This document shows positions 43,938-50,647 of a stretch of 64,000 bases of DNA, piece by piece. This DNA is from Bin87 sp965204395. GTDB taxonomy: Bacteria; Chloroflexota; Dehalococcoidia; Lucifugimonadales; UBA3495. The stretch covers positions 4,154,001-4,218,000 of the forward strand of contig OZ241987.1 in assembly GCA_965204395.1 (NCBI GenBank), in the 5' to 3' direction. The position numbers and the translations under genes are program-made. The notes beneath the pieces were generated by a model. It was not told the DNA's origin. It searched no databases and worked only from the letters and a program-made list of their open reading frames with translations. Each line of letters starts with the position of its first letter. The stretch's first letter is position 1.

Positions 43938-44009
43938 GGTTTCCCTCCGATGCCTGCCGATTTGGTTTCGGACATTATGACGAGTGGGAGCACATGCCGA
44001 CAATCGGGA

Positions 44010-44369
44010 TTATGAGAAGCGTTTTCGCCGGCGACGGTTCCAGGTCAGGCAAATCCGCCAAGTGGCTGCTGATCCCACTGCTCCGACAGTTGCGCTAGCG
44101 ATGACGTTGGTGAAAATGAGAACCTCATCACCGATGTCGAAGAAAATCACCGTGGCGCTCAGCACCACGCACAGAGCGTAGGCCGGGATAGCCACACTGA
44201 CCCCCAGCATTATCGCCGAGAAGAAGTTCAGATGAGGCATGGCGCGGGCGCACAGGACTCCCGTGATGATGCTGGGCAGGACGGCCAACAGACAAACAGA
44301 GGAGAAGATCATAAAAGCGGCGGCGATAAAGCTGTCGCTGTGAGGGGCAAATGCTGGTACGAAGTTCAT
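44010..44369 (-). CDS. Small three-helix membrane protein, unknown function
   Basis: The 119 residues form three hydrophobic segments (about 15-38, 47-70 and 82-102) and a strongly basic tail ending RRRRKRFS, which should face the cytoplasm. I recognise no family. It lies upstream of the formamidase gene on the same strand with a 72-bp gap. Confidence 0.55.
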   Translation of the reverse strand: MNFVPAFAPHSDSFIAAAFMIFSSVCLLAVLPSIITGVLCARAMPHLNFFSAIMLGVSVAIPAYALCVVLSATVIFFDIGDEVLIFTNVIASATVGAVGSAATWRICLTWNRRRRKRFS

Positions 44370-44555
44370 CGCGGTTTCGGAGCGAATGGATACGGCCGGG
44401 TGGATGATACCCGGCCGTGTTTCCGCGATCGCGGTGGGTTAGGGAGGGTGATGATTCGCCGGGTGCGTGTCGAGCGTCGGTGGTCACCGCCCAGGGCAAT
44501 CGTATCTTAATGAGCGACAGCGCTGCCATTGGAATTGGCAGTAACGGACGGTGAA

Positions 44556-44598
44556 TTAACAGGGATAAACAGGATGAACGGGATGGACAGGATATTTT
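44556..44598. repeat. ACAGGAT periodic repeat, copy 1
   Basis: About four 9-10-base units of the type ACAGGATRA. Related copies lie at 46711, 47564, 48268 and 59053. Confidence 0.7.
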
Positions 44599-44750
44599 GA
44601 CTTGGGAGTTTTGGGGTTATGGGCTGGTTTCGAGGACTTTCATGCAACGAGCTGTGTGGTCATTATCACCAAACGGAATGTAATTCAGGCACCGGCATCG
44701 TCTGTTTTGACGACACGATTGCCCTGGGTCACCGTCACCATAACTCTCTC

Positions 44751-44771
44751 CCGCCGAAGGCGGACGCGCCG
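44751..44771. repeat. 21-bp CCGCC-type unit inside a host palindrome, copy 3
   Basis: CCGCCGAAGGCGGAC plus six bases, between the host arms ACTCTCTC and TCAAGGGAGAGGGG (44737-44791). Confidence 0.65.
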
Positions 44772-44901
44772 CTCGTCAAGGGAGAGGGGACTTTGTCTGT
44801 GGGCCGGTCATCCGCCCGCCGAGGGAGAGAGCATTTTCCAGAGGTGCATCCTTCGACGGGCTCAGGATGAGGGGCGATTGATCAGGATGAGCGGCGGTTG
44901 G

Positions 44902-46584
44902 CTAGAGGGACCAGTTGTCGGGGAGTTCGGGGGTTGGTAGGGGGCGGATCATGACCTCGACCATGGCAGACTGGCCCTCCTCGGTGGCGCGGATGGCGCG
45001 GCGGAAGGCGTCCTGGAGTTCGTCGGGGTTTTCGACGCGCTGGGAGTAGCAGCCGAGGCCGTCGGCGACGATGCTGAAGTTTCCGCCGAGGACGGCGACC
45101 TCGGGCGGAGTGCCGTTGGGGTCCTCCATGCCCATCATGCCGCCGCCGGTGCCGCCGTTGTTGATGACGACGGTCAGGATGGGCAGGCCCATGCGGCCGG
45201 CGGTTTCGAGGTCCATGCCGGTCATGCCGAATGAGGCGTCACCGAGCACATGGACGACGAGGTGGTCGGGGCGGCCGAGCTTGGTGCCGATGGCTGCGCC
45301 GACGGACCAACCCATGGCGGCCATGCCACCCATGGCGACGAAATTGCGCGGCTGGGTGGTCATCCAGAAGGGGACGACGTAGCCGCGGCTGCCTCCGGCG
45401 TCGTGGAGCGCGATGGTACGGTCGGGGTCGATGACCTGCTGGAGTTCGTGGACGACGCGGTAGCCGTTGGTGGGCATCTCGGTATCGGTGAACCGGGGCA
45501 TCCACTCGGCGTGGGATTTCTCGTGGCAGGCGCGGATCTCATCGACGACTTCCTGCTTGATGCCGCGGCCGTTGGGGCCGATGCGCGCGCGGACGGCGTT
45601 GATGATGGCGCGAAGGGCCAGCTTGGCGTCGGCGAGCATGGGGAGCTCGACCTGGTAGGTCTTGTTGAGGTCGGCCTGGTCGGCGTTGATGTGGATAATG
45701 CTGACGCCCTCGGGGATGGGACGGCCGTCGGTGCCGTTGGGCTGGCGGAAGGAATTGCCGACGGCGAGGACGACATCGGCTTTGCGGTTTATGTGAAGCG
45801 CGGCTCCGGAGGCGTAGCGGGCGCGGGGATAGACGCCGCCGCCGAGGGAGAGGGGGTGATTTTCGGGGAAGATGCCCTTGCCCATGATGGTGGTGGCGAC
45901 GGGCATGGAGAGCATTTCGGCGAGCTCCATGACCTCGTCGGCGGCGCCGGCAGACATCGCGCCGCCACCGGCGTTGAGCACGGGGAAGCTGGCGTTGACC
46001 AGCATGTCGGCGGCGCGCTGCACCTCGTCGTCGGCGGGGCCGGACTTGCCGGGGGTGCCGACCGGGGTGTAGGCCATGACGGCGTCATCGGCCTCGGCGG
46101 TGAGGACGTCCTGAGGCATTTCGAGGACGACGGGGCCCGGAGAGCCGGAGCGCAGGGCGGTGAAGGCGCGGCGCATGACCTGGGGGATGTCCTGGACGCG
46201 GGTGAAGGTGCCGCGCCACTTGCAGAGGCCATCGAAGATGCTGGGGGAGACCTCCTGCTGCCACTCCTGGCCGAGGTTGCGCAGGGGGTGCTGGCCCATG
46301 AGGAGCAGGACGGGGACGTTGTCGGCGTAGCATCCGGCGATGCCGGTGAGGCAGTTGGTTGCGCCGGGTCCGGTGCCGGTCATGGCGACGCCGACCTCAC
46401 CGGTGGCGCGGGCGTAGCCGTCGGCGATTTCGACGCCGAGGCGTTCGTGTCGGGCGGCGAAGGGGCGGATGCTGGAGGCGCGCAGGGGACCCCAGAGGGG
46501 GTTGAGTCCACCGCCGGCGAATCCGGATATGTAGCGTATTCCTTCCTGTTCGAGGGCTTTGACGACGGCTTCGGCTCCACGCAT
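44902..46584 (-). CDS. Acetolactate-synthase-like TPP-dependent enzyme (first paralogue)
   Basis: The 560 residues have the three-domain TPP fold: PYR domain with the activating Glu in RHERLGVEIADGYARATGE and GPGATNCLTGIA, a middle domain (VLNAGGGAMSAGAADEVMELAE), and the PP domain with GDASFGM then VVINNGGTGG, the Mg/TPP site. No regulatory-subunit gene is adjacent. Relatives include oxalyl-CoA decarboxylase, benzoylformate decarboxylase and sulfoacetaldehyde acetyltransferase, so the true substrate is open. A second, more distant paralogue lies 4 kb away on the other strand. Confidence 0.86.
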   Translation of the reverse strand: MRGAEAVVKALEQEGIRYISGFAGGGLNPLWGPLRASSIRPFAARHERLGVEIADGYARATGEVGVAMTGTGPGATNCLTGIAGCYADNVPVLLLMGQHPLRNLGQEWQQEVSPSIFDGLCKWRGTFTRVQDIPQVMRRAFTALRSGSPGPVVLEMPQDVLTAEADDAVMAYTPVGTPGKSGPADDEVQRAADMLVNASFPVLNAGGGAMSAGAADEVMELAEMLSMPVATTIMGKGIFPENHPLSLGGGVYPRARYASGAALHINRKADVVLAVGNSFRQPNGTDGRPIPEGVSIIHINADQADLNKTYQVELPMLADAKLALRAIINAVRARIGPNGRGIKQEVVDEIRACHEKSHAEWMPRFTDTEMPTNGYRVVHELQQVIDPDRTIALHDAGGSRGYVVPFWMTTQPRNFVAMGGMAAMGWSVGAAIGTKLGRPDHLVVHVLGDASFGMTGMDLETAGRMGLPILTVVINNGGTGGGMMGMEDPNGTPPEVAVLGGNFSIVADGLGCYSQRVENPDELQDAFRRAIRATEEGQSAMVEVMIRPLPTPELPDNWSL

Positions 46585-46710
46585 GGCGACACCTCGCTTT
46601 GTGCTGAGTAGGGCGGGAGGGAGCGGTGGCCTACGTTGGGTAACGCCGCTCCTTCAATTGATGCCGGGATGATAGGCCAGCGTGGGGACGGGGTCAACCG
46701 GGGAGTCCGG

Positions 46711-46749
46711 TTTTACATGGATATACAGGATAAACGGGATGAGACGGAT
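46711..46749. repeat. ACAGGAT periodic repeat, copy 2
   Basis: TTTTACATGGATATACAGGA followed by two further units. Confidence 0.6.
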
Positions 46750-46872
46750 TGGTTTTGGAATGCGTATTCCGGGCAAGGCTCATTTTTCGATTCACCTTTG
46801 GGAACCTATGTTGGCTGGGGATGGTGGTTCAACCGGCTCGTCATGAGCGGATGGTGGTGGTTCGACAGGCTC

Positions 46873-46893
46873 CCGCCAGAGGCGGATTCTCCA
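46873..46893. repeat. 21-bp CCGCC-type unit inside a TTCGACAGGCTC element, copy 4
   Basis: CCGCCAGAGGCGGAT plus six bases, directly after TTCGACAGGCTC (46861-46872). Confidence 0.65.
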
Positions 46894-46938
46894 GAGGCGA
46901 ACCTGGGGGCGTTCCGCACCTTGAGCGGATTTTTATTT

Positions 46939-47547
46939 TTATGAGGCGGCAAGGCACGGGGGACGGGACAGGCTGAAGATGAAGGAGCCGGCGTTGGTCG
47001 GGTCGCGGCTGATGCGGCAGCAGTCGGGGCAGTCCAGGGGGTGATCGGCGTATTTGGAGTCCAAGGGCTGGCTGGTGATTCGGCGGAGCTCTCCCAGGGT
47101 AGTGATGGATGGCGGGGGCGGCAAGGGTTGGTTCTGGATTTCAGCGAGGGTGCGCTGGAGGTCAGGCGGGTTTGGATTGGCGTTGATGGCGGCATTGAGG
47201 TCATCGGCGAGGCGGTTGACGCGCCGATGGAGCCGAGTCAGCACGAGGAGGGCAGAACGCCGGTCGATGGAATCGAGCAAATCAGGCGTGAAAGAGTACA
47301 CCTGGGCGAAGGTCATGAGGTGCCCCGGCGGCAAGGCGAGATCGTGAACGATGCAGCGGAGGGCGGTGGTAAGGCGGCGTTTGGTATAGGCACGGAAATG
47401 CCAGTGCCTGGCAGCAGCGGTGACGGAGTGGCTGGCGGAGCGGCGGATGGCGATGGATGCCGGCCCGGTTTTGCCGAGGGCCAGGTTAACGCGGGCACGG
47501 TGGAGATAGCGGAGGCTGTTGAATTGGTGGTTTTCGACGGTTCTGAT
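46939..47547 (-). CDS. Hypothetical protein with a possible ATC start
   Basis: An open frame of 202 codons with consistent protein character: a basic, helix-rich first half (TVENHQFNSLRYLHRARVNL, ARHWHFRAYTKRRLTTALRC), then a helix-rich DLLDSIDRRSALLVLTRLHRRVNRL and a Pro-rich tail with a CPDC motif. The first ATG (47334) would discard a third of the coherent sequence. Upstream, the frame is bounded by a TGA followed by GGAGAA and, 7 bases later, ATC. I infer either an ATC start or a lost ATG. No family recognised. Confidence 0.45.
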   Translation of the reverse strand: MRTVENHQFNSLRYLHRARVNLALGKTGPASIAIRRSASHSVTAAARHWHFRAYTKRRLTTALRCIVHDLALPPGHLMTFAQVYSFTPDLLDSIDRRSALLVLTRLHRRVNRLADDLNAAINANPNPPDLQRTLAEIQNQPLPPPPSITTLGELRRITSQPLDSKYADHPLDCPDCCRISRDPTNAGSFIFSLSRPPCLAAS

Positions 47548-47563
47548 GGCGGTTTCTCCTCAA

Positions 47564-47597
47564 TGTTCACAGGGATACACAGGATTTACAGGACTAT
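47564..47597. repeat. ACAGGAT periodic repeat, copy 3
   Basis: Three units of ACAGGAT-type spaced 9-10 bases, just upstream of the 202-codon frame. Confidence 0.65.
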
Positions 47598-47633
47598 CTG
47601 TTGGTCGGATGGTGTGGGCACTCATCCTTCGAC

Positions 47634-47654
47634 CCGCCAGAGGCGGACCTACGG
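47634..47654. repeat. 21-bp CCGCC-type unit splitting a TTCGAC/AGCTCAGGATGAGC element, copy 5
   Basis: CCGCCAGAGGCGGAC plus six bases. Removing it joins CCTTCGAC to CAGCTCAGGATGAGCGG, a normal-looking host element (47626-47671). Confidence 0.7.
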
Positions 47655-47661
47655 CAGCTCA

Positions 47662-47709
47662 GGATGAGCGGGCATTGATGGTCCCGGATGAGCGGGCATT
47701 GATGGTCCC
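47662..47709. repeat. 24-bp tandem duplication
   Basis: Two identical 24-bp units beginning GGATGAGCGGGCATTGATGG (47662-47685, 47686-47709), at the end of the host element. Confidence 0.85.
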
Positions 47710-47837
47710 GGGGGTACTGTGGGCGTCGAACAGCGCGGCCGGCCAGCCACAAGGCTCTGCGCGCCGAACGAGGTCGATTATTCGCGCGCAGGTGGCGGTC
47801 TGCCGTTGGGCTGGTTGTGGTCAGTTTCCGCGGCGGG

Positions 47838-47862
47838 GGGGCGAATGATCATTCGCCCCTAC
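47838..47862. repeat. TAGGGGCG-type short palindrome, core GAATGATCATTC
   Basis: A perfect 22-base palindrome (47838-47859) followed by TAC. Related to 53315-53343. Confidence 0.75.
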
Positions 47863-48267
47863 ATCCGGCGATGGTCGGTGTGGCGTTTAGGTTGGTTTTC
47901 TCATTTGGGTTCAGGGTTGGCGATGGGTTTTGTGTTGTGGGGAGGCAAGATAGCGCTTCGTTGTCAGCGTACGGCCGGGTTGGGTACGCAACTATTTCGC
48001 CTACTTTTTCGTGTACTCGGCGCGCTGTGTGCGCGCCTGCGCGCGGGCTCGGACAGTCCCGGGGACACCAGTGGGGCGAATGCCGGTGAGGAGTCAGGTC
48101 TTTGAGCGACGGTTGCCACCTGGGCCGGTTGCGATTTTGGTACTGACGGGGTTGGCCGTCGAAGCGAAATCCTGCCTTTTTTGTAGATGCGATTGAAACG
48201 GGTGTTTGCCTAGACTGTTGTAGGATATACGTTCTGAAATGGGTTGTCAAGGGACTGGGTTGGGGTT

Positions 48268-48300
48268 TTCTTACAGGGATGGACAGGATTTACAGGATGG
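48268..48300. repeat. ACAGGAT periodic repeat, copy 4
   Basis: Three units ACAGGGATGG, ACAGGATTT and ACAGGATGG. Confidence 0.65.
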
Positions 48301-48458
48301 GGATTGGGGTGCCGTCTTTTTGGAATATTGGTCGATGACAGGTTCGGCGTTGCACGGATACCATGATTATTGGAAAATGCGGATATGGAAATTTCCGGCG
48401 TCCAAAAGTCGCTGTACCGGCTCTATCCACTGAACTAGCCATCCAAGCAGAAGGCATT

Positions 48459-49004
48459 ATGAGCTATCTAGATGAGAATCAGCCCACCGTCGTCGCACTG
48501 GTCGAACGAGGCTGGATCGTCGACAGGGATCCTACTACAGGCGGCTCCGCGGTTATCAAGTCTGTAATTGCAGATTGGACGGAGTTGTCTTGGGCGAAAC
48601 GATCCTATTATGGCGGAAAATACGGTTTTGACGACAACGGCGTGTTGGTGTTTAAGTTAGACCGAGGCACCATAGGCCACTTAGCGAAGACAATTTTCTT
48701 GACCGAGCCTGAACAGCAAGATTACGCCATCCCTTCAGCAAGCATGCCCGGATCGGATCGACGATTGCGAACGATGTTGGAAAGTGGTGGAGTGGTAGCC
48801 GAATCGTGCCGCTACGATCGTAGTGCCCTGATACACCAAGGCCCGGACGGCTCTCGAATATTGACCAATGTGGCTGGATGGGGGGTCCCACTGTCTGAAC
48901 CCGACGGTTACGTGGAGTTAGATCATCGGTACATGTGCTATTGGGAGCCTAGCAGCGCAAATTGGGATGCCGGGGCCCCGTGGTGGGCGTCCCCGGACCG
49001 CTGA
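48459..49004 (+). CDS. Hypothetical protein, 181 residues, upstream of an HNH nuclease gene
   Basis: From the ATG at 48459 (AAGG just ahead) the protein is a soluble, strand-rich polypeptide with many Trp and Tyr residues (DWTELSWAKRSYYGGKYGFDD, RYMCYWEPSSANWDAGAPWW). The open frame extends 32 codons further up without a plausible start. Base composition is lower in GC than neighbouring operons, as is that of the HNH gene 55 bp downstream on the same strand, so the pair may have arrived together. I do not recognise a family. Confidence 0.6.
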   Translation: MSYLDENQPTVVALVERGWIVDRDPTTGGSAVIKSVIADWTELSWAKRSYYGGKYGFDDNGVLVFKLDRGTIGHLAKTIFLTEPEQQDYAIPSASMPGSDRRLRTMLESGGVVAESCRYDRSALIHQGPDGSRILTNVAGWGVPLSEPDGYVELDHRYMCYWEPSSANWDAGAPWWASPDR

Positions 49005-49059
49005 GATGCCACCAGATTGGGACGGGTACCTGTTGAGACTTTAATCCCATAGTTATCCC

Positions 49060-49824
49060 ATGACGACGAGCCGACGTTGGACCCGCGATGAGCTGTTGGT
49101 GGCTTTCGAGTTGTATAGTCGTTTGTCGTTCGGGCGGATGCACGAACGCAATCCGGAAATTATTCGGTTTGCAGGTTTGATAGGCCGAACGCCGGGAGCT
49201 TTGGCTATGAAATTGACCAACATAGCCAGTTTAGATCCTGAGATCATCTCCTCTGGCCGGAAAGGATTGCGAGGTGCCTCGGCCAACGATCGTGCAATGT
49301 GGCACGAAATGCATGACGATTGGTCAGCCTTTGCAGTCGAATGCCGTAATGCCGCAAGCGATTTAGAGGGCGCAGGGGAATCTGTTGATGCGGTTTCTTG
49401 GGCTCCCCCGGTCCACAGCGCGGAGGATCGAATAGCAGAAACCAAAGTGAGAGTCGGGCAGGCCTTCTTCCGGGATGCCGTCTTGAGCGCATACGATGGA
49501 CGATGTTGCATCACAGGGTTGTCGGTGCCCACGCTATTGAGAGCTGGTCATATTGTCCCGTGGAGAGTGGACCATATTAACCGCGTGAATCCGCGGAACG
49601 GTTTACTGATGACGGTCCTCCATGAAAGGGCGTTCGATGCTGGCATTTTCACCATCAACGACGAATTTATCGTGGAAGTATCAAGGTCACATCACGTTCC
49701 AAATGACGAATTTTTCTGCGATACCGTTAGGAACTTCCACGGGCGACCGATTTCTTTACCAAAGAAATTCTCGCCTGACCAGCAATTCCTTGACTACCAT
49801 CGTAACCACATATTCCGTCCCTGA
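49060..49824 (+). CDS. HNH endonuclease (HNH_2 type)
   Basis: The 254 residues have an N-terminal DNA-binding-like domain (WTRDELLVAFELYSRLSFG, FAGLIGRTPGALAMKLTNIASLDP) and a C-terminal HNH domain: CCITGLSVPTLLRAGHIVPW (H164), NPRNGLLMTVLHERAFDAGIF (N180, H188). This family is linked to restriction-like DNA cleavage and often sits near methyltransferase genes; none is seen here. It ends 13 bp before the EcoRII-type pseudogene, so the two may be remnants of one defence locus. All HNH residues seem intact. Confidence 0.84.
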   Translation: MTTSRRWTRDELLVAFELYSRLSFGRMHERNPEIIRFAGLIGRTPGALAMKLTNIASLDPEIISSGRKGLRGASANDRAMWHEMHDDWSAFAVECRNAASDLEGAGESVDAVSWAPPVHSAEDRIAETKVRVGQAFFRDAVLSAYDGRCCITGLSVPTLLRAGHIVPWRVDHINRVNPRNGLLMTVLHERAFDAGIFTINDEFIVEVSRSHHVPNDEFFCDTVRNFHGRPISLPKKFSPDQQFLDYHRNHIFRP

Positions 49825-49837
49825 TGAGAGGGTCCAG

Positions 49838-50308
49838 GTGAGTCCAAATCAAAAATGTGGGCGGCGGTTCGCATTTAGGCCTGCGCTCAACGACCTGGTC
49901 GACACTAACCCTCCGGGCAGATTGCCACAGAATTGTGGTTGGGACCTCATCGCAGATGGTTGCCATTCCACACCAACCCACTACTAAGTCTGGCAATTAT
50001 CCCGATTTCATCTTCCGTTCCGAAGAAGCCTACGTTGATCCGAGCTTTCCCACTGACAACCTCAGGATGTTGGCAGCGAAGTCGACCATCAGGGAACGTT
50101 GGCGACAAGTATTGGAGGAAGTTGACCGGATACCTACGAAACACCTGCTAACGTTGCAAGAAGGGGTATCCGAGAAGCAATTCTCCCTAATACAGGACGC
50201 TAACATCCGCCTTGTCGTGCCACGGGGGTACACTCCAAATATCACCGGAGCATCCGCTCACACCTGCTTACCTTGGAAGAATTCGTGGGCGAAGTGCGAG
50301 GATTGTAG
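49838..50308 (+). pseudogene. EcoRII-type restriction endonuclease, frameshifted twice
   Basis: Three frames join into one protein. The GTG at 49838 opens frame one (VSPNQKCGRRFAFRPALNDLV), resembling the start of the EcoRII catalytic domain. From about 49945 another frame carries the unmistakable EcoRII C-terminal core: YPDFIFRSEEAYVDPSFP, NLRMLAAKSTIRERWRQVLEE, KHLLTLQEGVSEKQF and IRLVVPRGY. At about 50236 the frame returns (KYHRSIRSHLLTLEEFVGEV) to TAG at 50306-50308. A +1 and a -1 shift therefore compensate. Family enzymes cut CCWGG-like sites. No cognate cytosine methyltransferase is visible. It is inactive unless the shifts are sequencing errors. Confidence 0.8.
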
Positions 50309-50355
50309 TCTCACTTTGTCGCTGGACAGACTCGGAACCGCGGTTCGACAAGTTC

Positions 50356-50376
50356 CCGCCAGAGGCGGACGTACCG
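50356..50376. repeat. 21-bp CCGCC-type unit inside a TTCGACAAGTTC element, copy 6
   Basis: CCGCCAGAGGCGGAC plus six bases. It differs from copy 5 at only a few of the last positions. Confidence 0.7.
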
Positions 50377-50490
50377 CACATGACCGAGGCGGTTGGTGGT
50401 TGGTTGATTGTTGGTGGGGGTGTGGGTATTATCGCCGGGAGTTTGCGGGCGGGTTTTTCGTCCTTTCGTCCGGGGGCGGATGTGCTGCAG

Positions 50491-50604
50491 GGTGATGGTT
50501 AGACAGGCTCACCATGAGCGGGCGGGTTTCAAACCCGCCCCTACGCGATAAGGAGCACGAGCAGGCGGGCATGGGTGATGGTTCGACAGGCTCACCATGA
50601 GCGG
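50491..50604. repeat. Pair of TTCGACAGGCTCACCATGAG elements around a TAGGGGCG palindrome
   Basis: Two near-identical 31-base elements (50491-50521 and 50574-50604) flank the palindrome at 50519-50544 (core GGGTTT/AAACCC, ending CCCCTAC). Confidence 0.7.
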
Positions 50605-50647
50605 TCGGGCGACGGCCCCGTGCCTACACGAAAACAGGAGATTTGTT

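Larger units (their letters stand above)
44370..44901. other. Gene-free region carrying three repeat families
   Basis: It contains an ACAGGAT-type periodic repeat (44556-44598), a host palindrome with a 21-bp insert (44737-44791) and a TTCGACGGGCTCAGGATGAG element (44852-44871). I see no gene. Confidence 0.6.
46585..46938. other. Gene-free stretch with repeats
   Basis: It contains an ACAGGAT-type repeat (46711-46749), a TTCAACCGGCTCGTCATGAGCGG element (46828-46850) and a second TTCGACAGGCTC element interrupted by the 21-bp unit (46861-46893). No gene seen. Confidence 0.6.
47548..48458. other. 911-bp region without supported genes, repeat-rich
   Basis: It contains two ACAGGAT repeats, a CCTTCGAC...CAGCTCAGGATGAGCGG element split by the 21-bp unit, a 24-bp tandem duplication and a TAGGGGCG-type palindrome, all listed separately. 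Open frames on either strand look random. Confidence 0.6.
50309..50647. other. Gene-free stretch of stacked short repeats
   Basis: In order: a TTCGACAAGTTC element split by the 21-bp unit (50343-50390), two GGTGATGGTT-CGACAGGCTCACCATGAGCGG elements (50491-50521 and 50574-50604) and, fused to the first of these, a TAGGGGCG-type palindrome (50519-50544). No gene seen. Confidence 0.65.

Noticed and set aside
45250..46611. 453-codon open frame on the plus strand
   Set aside because: Antisense shadow of the TPP enzyme at 44902-46584, made almost only of Gly, Ala, Val and Asp.
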